From Actinomycetes bacterium (GTDB lineage Bacteria; Actinomycetota; Acidimicrobiia; Acidimicrobiales; RAAP-2), in NCBI GenBank assembly GCA_021806045.1, contig JAJZDI010000002.1:62001-126000 (forward strand): a stretch of 64,000 nt of DNA, given 5' to 3'. Positions 24,386-33,807 of this stretch are shown piece after piece. The notes under the pieces were generated by a model that worked only from the letters and a program-made list of their open reading frames with translations, ran no database searches and was not told the DNA's origin. The position numbers were made by a program, and so were the translations under genes. Position 1 is the first letter of the stretch. Each line of letters begins with the position of its first letter.

Positions 24386-25014
24386 TCGCCGTCCTCGACT
24401 ACGGCATCGGCAACCTCCGCTCGGCCCAGAAGGCGCTGGCCCGGGTGGGAGGCGACGCCCGCCTGGTGGCCGACCCCGACGAGGCCGCCGCGGCCAGCGC
24501 GCTCGTGCTGCCGGGCGTGGGTGCGTTCGGGCCGTGCGCCGCCGCCCTGGAGCGGACGGGGCTGGCGTCCGCCGCCCGCGACGCGCTGGCCCGGGGGGTG
24601 CCGTTCCTCGGCATCTGCATCGGCTACCAGATGCTCCACGAGGGGTCCGAGGAGGACCCCGGCACGCCGGGGCTGGGGGCGTTCCCCGGCGTGGTGCGCC
24701 GGCTCCCGGCCGGGGTGAAGCACCCCCAGATGCAGTGGAACCGTGTGGACGCCGTCCCCGGCCGCGCGTCGGGCCTGCTGGCCGGGCTCGGCACCGAGCC
24801 GTGGTTGTACTTCGTCCACTCCTTCGCCCCCGAGTCGGGCGACGACACCGTGGCCACGTGCGACTACGGCGGGCCGGTGGTGGCCGCCTCCGAGCGCGGC
24901 ACGCTGTGGGGCACCCAGTTCCACCCCGAGAAGTCGGGGACCACCGGTCTCGCCGTGCTGGCCAACTTCGTCCGGGCCGTGGCGGCCCGTACGGACGCGG
25001 GCGAGGTGGCGTGA
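24382..25014 (+). CDS. hisH: Imidazole glycerol phosphate synthase, glutaminase subunit
   Basis: 210-residue class I glutamine amidotransferase that feeds ammonia to HisF. The triad is C79 in FLGICIGYQML, H181 and E183 in QFHPEKSG. The oxyanion PGVG is at residues ~51-54. The nucleophile neighbourhood reads GICIGYQ rather than the commoner GICLGMQ. The ATG overlaps the hisB stop. Confidence 0.95.
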   Translation: MIAVLDYGIGNLRSAQKALARVGGDARLVADPDEAAAASALVLPGVGAFGPCAAALERTGLASAARDALARGVPFLGICIGYQMLHEGSEEDPGTPGLGAFPGVVRRLPAGVKHPQMQWNRVDAVPGRASGLLAGLGTEPWLYFVHSFAPESGDDTVATCDYGGPVVAASERGTLWGTQFHPEKSGTTGLAVLANFVRAVAARTDAGEVA

Positions 25015-25781
25015 TGGACCTGTTCCCGGCGGTGGACCTGCGGGGCGGGCGGGCCGTCCGCCTCGTCCAGGGCGACTTCGACCGCGAGACGGCCTACGGC
25101 GATCCGGTGGCCTTGGCCCGGTCGTTCGCGGCGGCCGGAGCCCCCTGGCTCCACGTGGTCGACCTCGACGCGGCCCGCACGGGCGAGCCGGTCCAGCGCG
25201 ACCTCGTCCTGGCCATCGCCGCGGCCGTGCCCGTCCCCGTCCAGACCGGTGGCGGGGTGCGGACCGACGCCGACGTCGACGCACTGCTGGCCGGGGGGGT
25301 GGCGCGTGTCGTGCTCGGCACCGCCGCCCTCGACGACCCCGACCTGGTCCGCCGGGCCGCCGCCCGCCACCCCGGCCGGGTGGCCGTCGGGCTCGACCAC
25401 CGCCGGGGCCCGTCGGGCCGCTCGGAGGTGGCTGTGCGCGGTTGGGAGGAGGGGAGCGGCCGTGACCTGGATGACGTGGTGGCCGGTTTGACCGGGAGCG
25501 GCGTGGCCGCCCTGGTGGTGACGGCCATCGACCGGGACGGGACCCTGGAGGGACCCGACCTGGCTGGTCTGGCTGCGGTGGTGGCGGCCACCGACGTGCC
25601 GGTGGTGGCCTCGGGCGGCGTGGGCTCGCCGGCCGACCTGGCCGAGCTGGCCGCCCTGGTGGTGGAGGTCCCCGGCGGGGGAGGGACCCGCACGCTCGCC
25701 GGTGCCATCACCGGGCGCGCCCTGGTGGACGGGCGCATGACCGTGGAGGAGGCGTTGGCCGCGTGCGCACCGTCCGTGTGA
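25014..25781 (+). CDS. hisA: ProFAR isomerase (1-(5-phosphoribosyl)-5-[...]imidazole-4-carboxamide isomerase)
   Basis: 255-residue TIM-barrel isomerase with the N-terminal catalytic Asp in [15 protein letters not shown], phosphate-binding QTGGGVR and ASGGVGS. In many actinobacteria this gene is the dual-specificity priA that also serves tryptophan synthesis. A dedicated trpF at 36824 makes a single role more likely here. ATG 25014 is preferred; GTG 25011 is also in frame. The 3' end overlaps hisF by 19 nt. Confidence 0.92.
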   Translation: MDLFPAVDLRGGRAVRLVQGDFDRETAYGDPVALARSFAAAGAPWLHVVDLDAARTGEPVQRDLVLAIAAAVPVPVQTGGGVRTDADVDALLAGGVARVVLGTAALDDPDLVRRAAARHPGRVAVGLDHRRGPSGRSEVAVRGWEEGSGRDLDDVVAGLTGSGVAALVVTAIDRDGTLEGPDLAGLAAVVAATDVPVVASGGVGSPADLAELAALVVEVPGGGGTRTLAGAITGRALVDGRMTVEEALAACAPSV

Positions 25782-26545
25782 TCCCCTGCCTCGACGTCGA
25801 CCGGGGCCGGGTGGTGAAGGGCGTCCGCTTCGTCGACCTGGTCGACGCGGGCGACCCGGTGGAGCTGGCCGCCCGCTACGACGCCGAGGGCGCCGACGAG
25901 CTCGTCTTCCTCGACATCACCGCGTCGGCCGAGGACCGCGACACCATGGCAGACCTGGTGGCCCGGGTGGCCGAGGAGGTCTTCATCCCCTTCACCGTGG
26001 GCGGCGGGGTCCGCACCGTCGACGACGCCCGCCGGCTGCTGCGGGCCGGCGCGGAGAAGGTCGGTGTGAACTCGGCCGCGGTGGCCCGACCCGAGCTGGT
26101 CGCCGAGCTGTCGGCCGAGTTCGGGGCCCAGTGCGTGGTGGTGGCCATCGACGCCCGGGCCCACCCGGGCGGCGGCTTCCAGGTGACCACCCACGGCGGC
26201 CGCCAGGGCACCGACCTCGACGCGGTGGCGTGGGCCGAGCGGTGCGCGGCTCTCGGCTGCGGCGAGATCCTCCTCACGTCGATGGACCGGGACGGCACCC
26301 GGGACGGGTTCGACCTGGTGCTCACCCGCGCCGTCACCGACGCGGTGGACGTCCCGGTGATCGCGTCGGGCGGGGTGGGGACGCTCGAGCATCTGGTCGA
26401 GGGGGCGGTGGACGGCGGGGCCGACGCCGTCCTGGCAGCGTCGATCTTCCATCGGGGGGAGTACACCGTGGCCGAGGCGAAGGCCCATCTGGCGGCGGCC
26501 GGGCTGGCCGTCCGGCCGGCAGGGGGGCCGGTGGTGCCGCGGTAG
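25763..26545 (+). CDS. hisF: Imidazole glycerol phosphate synthase, cyclase subunit
   Basis: 260-residue TIM barrel that joins ammonia from HisH to PRFAR. Catalytic D11 ([15 protein letters not shown]) and D130 ([12 protein letters not shown]) are in place. GTG 25763 inside hisA gives the family N-terminus; GTG 25778 is an alternative that would remove five residues. The stop TAG is shared with the -10 box of the GroES-like gene. Confidence 0.95.
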   Translation: MRTVRVIPCLDVDRGRVVKGVRFVDLVDAGDPVELAARYDAEGADELVFLDITASAEDRDTMADLVARVAEEVFIPFTVGGGVRTVDDARRLLRAGAEKVGVNSAAVARPELVAELSAEFGAQCVVVAIDARAHPGGGFQVTTHGGRQGTDLDAVAWAERCAALGCGEILLTSMDRDGTRDGFDLVLTRAVTDAVDVPVIASGGVGTLEHLVEGAVDGGADAVLAASIFHRGEYTVAEAKAHLAAAGLAVRPAGGPVVPR

Positions 26546-26548
26546 CCT
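26543..26548 (+). promoter_or_regulatory. -10 element for GroES-like gene (leaderless)
   Basis: TAGCCT overlapping the hisF stop, 6 nt before GTG 26555: a separate start of transcription inside the his cluster. Confidence 0.55.
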
Positions 26549-26554
26549 GGGGCG

Positions 26555-26941
26555 GTGACGACGGCGTCCACCGAACCGGCTGCTGATATCCCACCCGTGC
26601 TGCACACGGGAAGCGGCGCGCCGGGGAACGGGACGCTCCCGATCACGGTGCTGGCCGACCGGGTGCTGGCCAGGGTGCCGCGGGGCGAGGGCGAGCGGCG
26701 CTCCCGGGCCGGGATCCTCATCCCGGCCACCGCCCAGCTGTCCAAGCGACTGGTGTGGGCCACCGCGGTGGCGGTGGGCCCCCACGTGCGGACGGTGAAG
26801 GTGGGCGACACCGTCCTCTTCGGCCCCGAGGACCGCCTGGAGGTGGAGGTTCAGGGCGAGGAGTACGTGATCCTCCGGGAGCGCGACATCCACGCCATCG
26901 CCTCCGAGCGGGTGGACGGCGGCACCGGCCTGTACCTGTGA
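26555..26941 (+). CDS. GroES-like (Cpn10-fold) protein
   Basis: 128 residues. The core from [15 protein letters not shown] to LRERDIHAI follows the Cpn10 fold, with a mobile-loop-like segment ([13 protein letters not shown]) and [13 protein letters not shown] for the second hairpin. A ~28-residue N-terminal tail is not found in GroES. No groEL is adjacent. It could be a divergent co-chaperonin or a Cpn10-fold protein with another role. It has its own leaderless promoter between hisF and hisI. Confidence 0.8.
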   Translation: MTTASTEPAADIPPVLHTGSGAPGNGTLPITVLADRVLARVPRGEGERRSRAGILIPATAQLSKRLVWATAVAVGPHVRTVKVGDTVLFGPEDRLEVEVQGEEYVILRERDIHAIASERVDGGTGLYL

Positions 26942-27023
26942 CGCACCGGCTCCGGCCGGTCGCACGGCGATCCCCGAGCACGACCGGCGGCCACCGCCGC
27001 CCGGTCCCGACCACGAGGCGACC

Positions 27024-27401
27024 ATGACCACCGAGACCCCGACCGCCACCCCCATCACCGCCACCGACGACGAGCTGGCCCTGGTGCGCTACGACGACCA
27101 CGGTCTGGTGCCGGCCATCGTCCAGGAGGCGGGGACGGGCCAGGTGCTCATGCTGGCCTACATGAACGAGGACGCCCTCCGGCGCACCCTGGAGACGGGC
27201 CGGACGTGGTTCTGGTCGCGCAGCCGCCAGGAGTACTGGTGCAAGGGCGAGACGTCGGGTGACCGGCAGTGGGTGCGCGACGTGGCCTACGACTGCGACG
27301 GCGACACCCTCCTCGTGACTGTCGTCCAGGAGGGTCGGGGCGCCTGCCACACGGGGGAGCGCTCCTGCTTCTACCGGTCGTTCGGCGCCGGCCAACCGTG
27401 A
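27024..27401 (+). CDS. hisI: Phosphoribosyl-AMP cyclohydrolase
   Basis: 125-residue zinc/magnesium hydrolase opening the adenine ring of [23 protein letters not shown], the acidic DCDGDTLL and the Zn ligands in [12 protein letters not shown] are intact. No HisE domain is fused. An 82-bp gap separates it from the GroES-like gene. Its stop overlaps the trpE GTG, so histidine and tryptophan genes share this transcript. Confidence 0.95.
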   Translation: MTTETPTATPITATDDELALVRYDDHGLVPAIVQEAGTGQVLMLAYMNEDALRRTLETGRTWFWSRSRQEYWCKGETSGDRQWVRDVAYDCDGDTLLVTVVQEGRGACHTGERSCFYRSFGAGQP

Positions 27402-28975
27402 CACCGGCCGGGGGGCCGGCCGCCGGCCCGGGGGCGTGCACGCTGGAGCGCTTCACCGCCCTGGCCGCCGGCCACCGGATCGTCCCCGTGTGGCGGGAGC
27501 TGGTGGCCGACACCCTCACCCCCGTGGGGGTGTTCCTGGCCCTGGTGGGACCGGACGAGGACCACGGGTTCCTGCTGGAGTCGGTCGAGGGGGGCGAGCG
27601 GTGGGGGCGGTACTCGTTCGTCGGCCGCCACCCGCTGGCCCGCATGGTGTCGCAGGGCGGGCACGTCACCACCGAGGCGCTGGGTGGGCTCGATCTCGAT
27701 GGGGCCACCGCCGGCGCCCTGGGCGGCGCCGCCGGCGTGCTGGACGGGTTGCGGGCCGTGCTCGACGCCTTCCGCTCGCCCGACCTGCCCGGACTGCCCC
27801 CCCTGCACGCCGGGCTGGTGGGCTACCTCGGCTACGACGTGGTGCGGGAGGTGGAGCGCCTGCCCCACCCCCCGGCCGACGACCTGGGCCACCCCGACGC
27901 GGTGCTGTCGGTGATCGGTCAGCTGGCCGCCTTCGACCACTGGCGCCAGCGGGTGGTCCTCATCGACAACGTGGTGGTGGAGCCGGACGCCACCCCCGGG
28001 GAGCTGGCCGCCGTCCACCGCGAGGCGTCAGCGCGCCTGGACGAACTGGCCGAGGCGTGCGTCCGGGTGCCGGTCGAGGCGCCCCGGGAGCTGCCGGCCC
28101 GGGGGGAGCTGCCCGCCGACCGGGCCCGGACCATGACGAGCGAGACCTACCGGCGGGCCGTCGAGGTGGCGAAGGAGCACATCCGGGCCGGGGACATCTT
28201 CCAGGTGGTGCTGTCCCAGCGCTTCGACCTGCCCGACCTCGGGGTCGACCCGTTCGACGTCTACCGGGTGCTCCGCCTGGTCAACCCCAGCCCCTACCTG
28301 TACTTCCTACGGGACCCGGCGGTGACGGTGGTGGGCGCGTCGCCCGAGCCCATGGTGCGCCTGCGCGACGGCGTGGTCACGTCGCGGCCGATCGCCGGGT
28401 CGCGGCCACGGGGGGGCGACGAGGTGGAGGACCTGCGCCTGGAGGGGGAGCTGGTGGAGGACCCGAAGGAGGTTGCCGAGCACGTGATGCTGGTCGACCT
28501 GGCCCGCAACGACGTGGGCCGGGTGGTCACCTTCGGCACCGAGCACGTCGACGAGATGATGGTGGTCGAGCGCTACAGCCACATCATGCACCTCACCTCC
28601 CAGGTGTCGGGGCGCCTGCGTGAGGGCCTCGGGCCCATCGACGTGCTGGCCGCCACCCTGCCGGCCGGCACCCTGTCGGGGGCGCCGAAGGTACGGGCCA
28701 TGGAGATCATCGACGACCTCGAGCCGACGCGCCGGGGCGTGTACGGGGGGGTGGTGGGGTACTTCGACTTCTCGGGGAACCTGGACACCGCCATCGCCAT
28801 CCGGACCATGACGGTCAGCCCCGATGGCCGGGCCTCGGTCCAGTCGGGAGCGGGGATCGTGGCCGACAGCGACCCGGCCACCGAGGACGCCGAGTGCGGC
28901 CACAAGGCGGCGGCCATGCTCCATGCGGTGGCCATGGCCCGGGCCGCCGCCCGCCCCCGGGTGGGTGCCCCGTGA
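27398..28975 (+). CDS. trpE: Anthranilate synthase component I
   Basis: 525-residue chorismate-using enzyme for the first step of tryptophan synthesis. The C-terminal domain shows [69 protein letters not shown] and AGIVADSDP. The N-terminal domain has [16 protein letters not shown] near the usual Trp-feedback region. The GTG overlaps the hisI stop. The glutaminase trpG and trpD are not in the window. Confidence 0.96.
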   Translation: MTPAGGPAAGPGACTLERFTALAAGHRIVPVWRELVADTLTPVGVFLALVGPDEDHGFLLESVEGGERWGRYSFVGRHPLARMVSQGGHVTTEALGGLDLDGATAGALGGAAGVLDGLRAVLDAFRSPDLPGLPPLHAGLVGYLGYDVVREVERLPHPPADDLGHPDAVLSVIGQLAAFDHWRQRVVLIDNVVVEPDATPGELAAVHREASARLDELAEACVRVPVEAPRELPARGELPADRARTMTSETYRRAVEVAKEHIRAGDIFQVVLSQRFDLPDLGVDPFDVYRVLRLVNPSPYLYFLRDPAVTVVGASPEPMVRLRDGVVTSRPIAGSRPRGGDEVEDLRLEGELVEDPKEVAEHVMLVDLARNDVGRVVTFGTEHVDEMMVVERYSHIMHLTSQVSGRLREGLGPIDVLAATLPAGTLSGAPKVRAMEIIDDLEPTRRGVYGGVVGYFDFSGNLDTAIAIRTMTVSPDGRASVQSGAGIVADSDPATEDAECGHKAAAMLHAVAMARAAARPRVGAP

Positions 28976-29994
28976 CCGGCACGGCTACCGGGCCCGGCAC
29001 GCCGGCCAGGGTGGAACGGTCCCGCGACGCGGTCGTCGTCACCGGGCCCGACGCGGCGGGCTACCTGCAGGGGCAGTGCAGCCAGGACCTTGCCGACCTG
29101 GCCGAGGGAGCGACGGTGGAGACGCTGGTCCTGGCCCCCAACGGCAAGCTGGAGGCCTTCGCCCGCTGCACCCGGGTGGGGGGGCAGACGTTCGTCCTCG
29201 AGGTGGACGGGGGCCAGGGGCCCGCCCTGGCCGACCGGCTGCGGCGCTTTCTCCTGCGGACGAAGGCGACGGTGACGGAACTGCCGTGGCGGTGCGTGAC
29301 CACCTGGGCGGTGGGGGACGGGGTGGAGGTGCCGGCGGTTGGCGTGGCCGCCGTGCCGGACGGCCCGTGGGCCATCGCCTGGTCGTGGGGGGAGCTGTCT
29401 GGGGTGGACGTGGTGGGTACGCCCGAGGCCGTGTCCGAGGTGGTGGGTCCCGACCCGGTGGAGGAGGAGGATCCGGGGGCGTGGGAGGTGGCCCGCATCG
29501 AGGCGGGGGTGCCCGTGTGGGGGGCCGAGCTCGACGAGCGCACCATCCCCGCCGAGGTGGGGCTGGTGGACCGGGCGGTGTCATTCACCAAGGGGTGCTA
29601 CACCGGCCAGGAGCTGGTGGCCCGCATCGACGCCCGGGGATCGAACGTGGCCCGGCGGCTGTGCCGGATGGAGGTCCCCGGCGACGGCCGCCCCCCGGGG
29701 GACGGTCCGTGGCCGGGTGACGCGGTGGTGGCCGGCGGGGGAGGTGGGGTGGGCGGTGTCGCTGACGGTGGTGCCGAGGCCGCCAGGGACGGTGGTGGCG
29801 ACGGCGATGGTGGTAGTGAACGCCCCGGCCACCAGGGACGCGTCACATCGGCGGCGTGGTCCGACGCCCGTGGGGGGTGGGTGGTCCTCGCCCTCCTGCA
29901 CCGTTCGACGCTGGTTCCCGGCCCCGTCACCGTGGTCGGGGCAACGGGGCCGCTGGCCGGAACGGCCACCGCGGTGGTGGGCGACGGCGCCTGA
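28972..29994 (+). CDS. ygfZ: YgfZ/GcvT-like folate-binding protein
   Basis: 340 residues. The signature KGCYTGQELVARI identifies the YgfZ family, tetrahydrofolate-binding proteins that help iron-sulfur cluster assembly or repair. The N-domain starts with VVVTGPDAAGYLQGQCSQDL, as in GcvT relatives. A ~40-residue Gly/Asp-rich insert (about residues 250-288) interrupts the C-terminal barrel. The GTG overlaps the trpE stop. It is the last gene before the accessory block. Confidence 0.9.
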   Translation: MTGTATGPGTPARVERSRDAVVVTGPDAAGYLQGQCSQDLADLAEGATVETLVLAPNGKLEAFARCTRVGGQTFVLEVDGGQGPALADRLRRFLLRTKATVTELPWRCVTTWAVGDGVEVPAVGVAAVPDGPWAIAWSWGELSGVDVVGTPEAVSEVVGPDPVEEEDPGAWEVARIEAGVPVWGAELDERTIPAEVGLVDRAVSFTKGCYTGQELVARIDARGSNVARRLCRMEVPGDGRPPGDGPWPGDAVVAGGGGGVGGVADGGAEAARDGGGDGDGGSERPGHQGRVTSAAWSDARGGWVVLALLHRSTLVPGPVTVVGATGPLAGTATAVVGDGA

Positions 29995-30071
29995 CTCGCC
30001 GCCGCGCTCTGCTGACGCGTCAGCTCAGATCGGTCGAAGCGGGGGACCGGTGCGCGATCGACGCCGCCCGG

Positions 30072-30146
30072 TCATCCCCGTGGCAGGAGCTCGACGTCGT
30101 AGCTCGGGAACCGGCTGTCGACGCTGCCGAGGATCAGGTTGGCCAT
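30072..30146 (-). pseudogene. 24-codon frame after the antitoxin; possible toxin remnant
   Basis: Starts with ATG 30146, 3 nt after the antitoxin stop, where a VapC-type toxin gene would begin, and ends after 24 codons (MANLILGS to ELLPRG). It is far too short for a PIN domain and no homology can be claimed. It may be what is left of a deleted toxin gene. Confidence 0.25.
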
Positions 30147-30149
30147 GCC

Positions 30150-30371
30150 CTACCGTTCCCCGAAACCCTCGAGCAGCTCCTCGGTCCGGCGGGCGATCGG
30201 GTGACCTCTGGAGAACAGTCCGCCTCGCGGGCGGGGTCGGGAAGTGCCCACCACCTGGCGGATCGAGCGTCGGATCACCTCGGCTTCGGAGACGCCCTGC
30301 CGGGCCGCAGCGATCCTGACGGCAGCCTTGAGCTCCTCGGTGAGGTAGAGCGTCGTCTTCTCCACGGACAT
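30150..30371 (-). CDS. Orphan ribbon-helix-helix (VapB-like) antitoxin
   Basis: 73 residues. EKTTLYLTEELKAAVRIAA and GVSEAEVIRRSIRQVV form a ribbon-helix-helix domain, followed by a basic/Pro linker (RPRPRGGLFSRGHP) and a helical tail typical of VapB antitoxins. ATG 30371 is followed upstream by an 18-nt operator-like palindrome. The expected downstream toxin is absent. It sits at the edge of the block separating trpE from trpC. Confidence 0.8.
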   Translation of the reverse strand: MSVEKTTLYLTEELKAAVRIAAARQGVSEAEVIRRSIRQVVGTSRPRPRGGLFSRGHPIARRTEELLEGFGER

Positions 30372-30373
30372 AT

Positions 30374-30391
30374 GGTGCCACCGGTGGTACC
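30374..30391. promoter_or_regulatory. Operator-like palindrome before the orphan antitoxin
   Basis: 18-nt near-perfect palindrome (core CCACCGGTGG, one mismatched pair outside), 2 nt upstream of the start codon. It is suited to autorepression by a ribbon-helix-helix dimer. Confidence 0.55.
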
Positions 30392-30657
30392 AGTGCTGAT
30401 GGTGGCGCATCAGGGCCCCGAGTCGTGGATGCGTCGATCGGCCGGTGCGATGAGTCGACCAACCGGGGGCGGCATGGACACGCCCGCTCGGCCGGGCTGG
30501 CCACCTGGGGGCCGACCGCCGTCCACCTCGGACGTTCCGTACTGTGTGCGGATGCTGATGTCTGGCCAACGACCGTGTCCGCTGCCAGCAGGGTTCTTCC
30601 TCGGACGCGTCCCGCTCAGCTCGTGGGGCCTCGCGCATGGTCGGGCCCGAGCGCGCC
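30392..30657. other. 266-bp non-coding stretch before the glycosidase gene
   Basis: No coding region is supported. A TACTGT at 30539-30544 could be a -10 element for the glycosidase, leaving a leader of about 110 nt. No repeat or attachment site was seen. Confidence 0.35.
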
Positions 30658-32082
30658 ATGACGGGACGACGCGTGGCGAGCACTGACCGTCGCTCGTGGC
30701 GTGCTGTAGTCGTCGGCCTACTGACCTGCGTGATCGCCTCTGGGTGCGGAGCCGCACACCGTTCGGGTGCATCGCAGCTACACGTGAGCGACGGGACATC
30801 CCACCCGGTGACGGCGCCGTTCGAAGGGACCAACCTGGACTATTCCGGGGTGGCAGAACCATACGGAGAGACGTCGGTGGTGAACGCCGTTGCCTCGTTG
30901 GCACCGGGAACGATCCGGTACCCGGGCGGGGCCATCTCGAACTACTGGGACTGGCAGACCGGAAGTGTCAATCAACCACCGGCGACGACCACGACCACGT
31001 CCGGCAGCATCAAGGCCAAACAGGGCCGGAAGCGCACGTACGGGTTCACGCTGTCCACGCTCAAGCAACTCACCAACGCGACCGGCGCGGTCCCGATCTT
31101 CGACGTCAACGTGATGACGTCGACGTTGCAGGATCAGCTCCAGATGCTGCAGACGGCATCGCAGCTGGGGCTTCCGATTCGATACGTCGAGCTCGGCAAC
31201 GAGTTCTACCTGTCGGATTCCAACTATGTCCACGCCTTCCCGACAGCAGCTGCGTATGCAGACCTGGTCGCGTCATGGGCACCGGCGATACGTGCTGCGT
31301 TCCCGGACGTGCAGATCGCTGCGGTGGCGAGCGCGTTGACGACGACCCCCCGTGAAGCGGGTTGGAATGCGACCGTGCTCAGGATCGCCGGGAACGACAT
31401 CAACGCTGTGACCTTGCATGACTATCCCCGGACCGGTACCGCACCGAACGCCCCTCCCTCGCCGGCAGCTCTCCTGGCGGGAACGAGCACCGAGTGGCAA
31501 CCCGTCGACGACATCATCAATGCATTGCCGTCCCACCTGTCGGTGTGGGTGTCCGAGTACAACCTCGGCCCCGGCGGACGTTCTCTGGGTTCACCTGCGT
31601 TGGGAACCACGTGGGAGCACGGTCTGTACGTGGCCGGTCTCGACATGCAGGAGGTGGCATCACCCAGGATTGCCCTCACGGATTACTGGGATCTGTTCGG
31701 CACGACGCTCGACGCACAATTCTCGGCGGCAATACCGCCGGTCATCACGCCCGCGGGCAGCGCGAGCGAGCTGATCAATCAGGCGATGAAGGGTGCGACG
31801 GGCATCACGGTGCTCTCCATCGCACATGGCCCGGTGGTGGACGGATCCGTGCCGGCGGTGAGCGGGGTCAGGGTGACTGCGGCCGCTGGTGGCGGCAGGG
31901 TCATCCTCGTCAACCTCGGTTCGAGCTCTGTCACGCTTGCCACCGGCACGGTGATCCCGGCAGGTGCATCCGTGCAGCAGTTGAGCGGTCCATTGTCGTC
32001 GCAAGCGGTCACGGTGCGTTCGTCGCATGTCTCGAGTGGCCTGACATTGCCCGCGTACTCGGTGACGGTCGTCTCCGTGTAG
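30658..32082 (+). CDS. Secreted lipoprotein, clan GH-A-like glycoside hydrolase
   Basis: 474 residues from ATG 30658 (in-frame ATG 30637 adds seven). Basic n-region, hydrophobic AVVVGLLTCVIASG and Cys30 make a lipoprotein signal. The catalytic domain has TIRYPGGAISNYWDWQTG, acid/base E182 in YVELGNEFY and probable nucleophile E300 in VWVSEYNLGPGG, the Asn-Glu/Glu pairing of clan GH-A barrels (GH39, GH51 and GH79-like). A small beta domain ends the protein. The substrate is unknown. Codon use is visibly less GC-rich than in neighbouring genes, suggesting acquisition by transfer. Confidence 0.75.
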   Translation: MTGRRVASTDRRSWRAVVVGLLTCVIASGCGAAHRSGASQLHVSDGTSHPVTAPFEGTNLDYSGVAEPYGETSVVNAVASLAPGTIRYPGGAISNYWDWQTGSVNQPPATTTTTSGSIKAKQGRKRTYGFTLSTLKQLTNATGAVPIFDVNVMTSTLQDQLQMLQTASQLGLPIRYVELGNEFYLSDSNYVHAFPTAAAYADLVASWAPAIRAAFPDVQIAAVASALTTTPREAGWNATVLRIAGNDINAVTLHDYPRTGTAPNAPPSPAALLAGTSTEWQPVDDIINALPSHLSVWVSEYNLGPGGRSLGSPALGTTWEHGLYVAGLDMQEVASPRIALTDYWDLFGTTLDAQFSAAIPPVITPAGSASELINQAMKGATGITVLSIAHGPVVDGSVPAVSGVRVTAAAGGGRVILVNLGSSSVTLATGTVIPAGASVQQLSGPLSSQAVTVRSSHVSSGLTLPAYSVTVVSV

Positions 32083-32271
32083 ATCCGGGTGGGCACGTAG
32101 CCGGCGCCCTCGACGGATGCGACGAATGGTGGGCCAGTGCCACCGACGGAGCGGCCCTCGGGGCGGTGTGCCACCTGCGGTGGGTCCCGAGCGCTTCTGG
32201 CACGGTCGCGGCGCCCGACTGGGCCCGCCCCGGCGTGCACGCCGCCACCCCCCGGGTGGAGAATCGGACCG

Positions 32272-33765
32272 ATGACCACGGCACCGGTCCGACCGTCCCC
32301 GTCCGGCGTGGGGGCCACCCGTCCCGGCCTCGGGATCGTCGTCGTCATGATCGGCGTCCTCATCACCGCGGTGGACACCACCATCGTGGTTCTCGCCCTC
32401 CCCGAGATCGAGCACGGCCTCCACGTCGCCCTCGACTCGGTGGTGTGGGTGGTCATCGGCTACCTCCTGGTCATCACCCTCCTGGCCACCCAGGTGGGGC
32501 GGCTGGGGGACATGTACGGCCGGGTCCGCATGTACGAGGCCGGGTTCGTGATCTTCATCGTCGGCTCGGCCCTGTGCGCGCTGGCGTGGGACGAGGCCTC
32601 CATCGTCGGGTTCCGCGTCCTCCAGGGGATCGGCGGCGCGCTGGTCACGGCCAACAGCGGCGCCGTCATCGCCGACCTCTTCCCCCGGGAGCAGCGGGGC
32701 AAGGCCTACGGCTACAACGGCATCGGCTTCAGCCTGGGCGCCGTCCTCGGGATCCTCCTCGGTGGCGCCATCGTCACCTACGTGTCGTGGCGGTGGATCT
32801 TCTGGATCAACGTTCCCATCGGGCTGGTGGGGGTGGGGCTGGCCATGCGGGTCCTCCACGACCGGAGCGAGCGCCAGCGCCGCCGGCTCGACCTGTGGGG
32901 CATGGCCACCCTCGGGCTGGGGCTCTTCGGCGTGCTGTGGGCGGTGACGAAGCTGGCCACCGTGCCCCTCGACGCCACCCTGACCGGCTACCTCGTCGGC
33001 GGGCTCGTCCTCATCGTCGCCTTCGTGTGGATCGAGCGGAAGCAGGCCGAACCCATGCTCGACCTGTCGCTGTTCCGGGTGCCGACTATGACCCCGTCGC
33101 TGCTGGCCTCGCTGTTCCAGGGGCTGGCCAACTTCGCCGTCCTCTTCCTCGTGATCATGTACCTCCAGGGCCCCCGGGGCCTGACCCCCATCCACGCCTC
33201 GGTGCTCCTGGTGCCCGGCTACCTGGTGGGGGCCACCGTGGGACCGTTCGCCGGCCGCCTGGCCGACCGGTTCGGACCCGTCCTGCCGGCCACGGTGGGC
33301 CTCACCGTCCAGGTGGTCGCCCTCTTCATCTACGCCCACCTCTCGCTCACCTCGGGGCTGTGGCTGGTCATCGTGGCCAGTGTGGTGAACGGGATCGGAG
33401 CCAGCTGCTTCTTCCCGGCCAACAGCTCGGCGGTGATGAAGGCGTCGCCCCCCGAGGCGTTCGGCATCTCGTCAGGCATGCTGCGCACCTTCGCCAACAT
33501 CGGCATGGTGTTCTCGTTCTCGATGGCCATCCTCATCGCCTCCCGGTCGATCTCCCGCCGGCTGGCCTTCGCCATCTTCGTCGGCTCCGAGAGCCTGCAC
33601 GGCTCCCTGGCCCGGGCCTTCACCGACGGCCTGCACTCGGCCTTCTACGCGTCGATGGGGCTGATGGTGGTGGCCGCGCTGCTGTCGGCCACCCGGGTGC
33701 GCAGCGCGTCGCGCACGGCCATGGGCCGCCCGGCGACCGGGCGCGGCGCGCCCGATCGGGGCTGA
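32272..33765 (+). CDS. MFS exporter, DHA2 (EmrB/QacA) type
   Basis: 497 residues, about 14 helices. The motifs match drug:H+ antiporter-2: helix 1 VDTTIVVLALPEIEHGL, loop RLGDMYGRVRMY, RVLQGIGGALVTANSGA and the helix-5 motif C region LGAVLGILLGGAIVTY. The substrate is not predictable. ATG 32272 is preceded at 7 nt by GAGAAT, a weak -10. It lies in the block between trpE and trpC, with the two-component system on the other strand downstream. Confidence 0.88.
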   Translation: MTTAPVRPSPSGVGATRPGLGIVVVMIGVLITAVDTTIVVLALPEIEHGLHVALDSVVWVVIGYLLVITLLATQVGRLGDMYGRVRMYEAGFVIFIVGSALCALAWDEASIVGFRVLQGIGGALVTANSGAVIADLFPREQRGKAYGYNGIGFSLGAVLGILLGGAIVTYVSWRWIFWINVPIGLVGVGLAMRVLHDRSERQRRRLDLWGMATLGLGLFGVLWAVTKLATVPLDATLTGYLVGGLVLIVAFVWIERKQAEPMLDLSLFRVPTMTPSLLASLFQGLANFAVLFLVIMYLQGPRGLTPIHASVLLVPGYLVGATVGPFAGRLADRFGPVLPATVGLTVQVVALFIYAHLSLTSGLWLVIVASVVNGIGASCFFPANSSAVMKASPPEAFGISSGMLRTFANIGMVFSFSMAILIASRSISRRLAFAIFVGSESLHGSLARAFTDGLHSAFYASMGLMVVAALLSATRVRSASRTAMGRPATGRGAPDRG

Positions 33766-33807
33766 GGGGCGCTCCGGGGCGCGGTGGCCCGGACCGGGCC
33801 GGCCGGT

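Noticed and set aside
25094-27064. 656-codon antisense frame over hisA, hisF and the GroES-like gene
   Set aside because: Same shadow pattern; the sense genes are certain.
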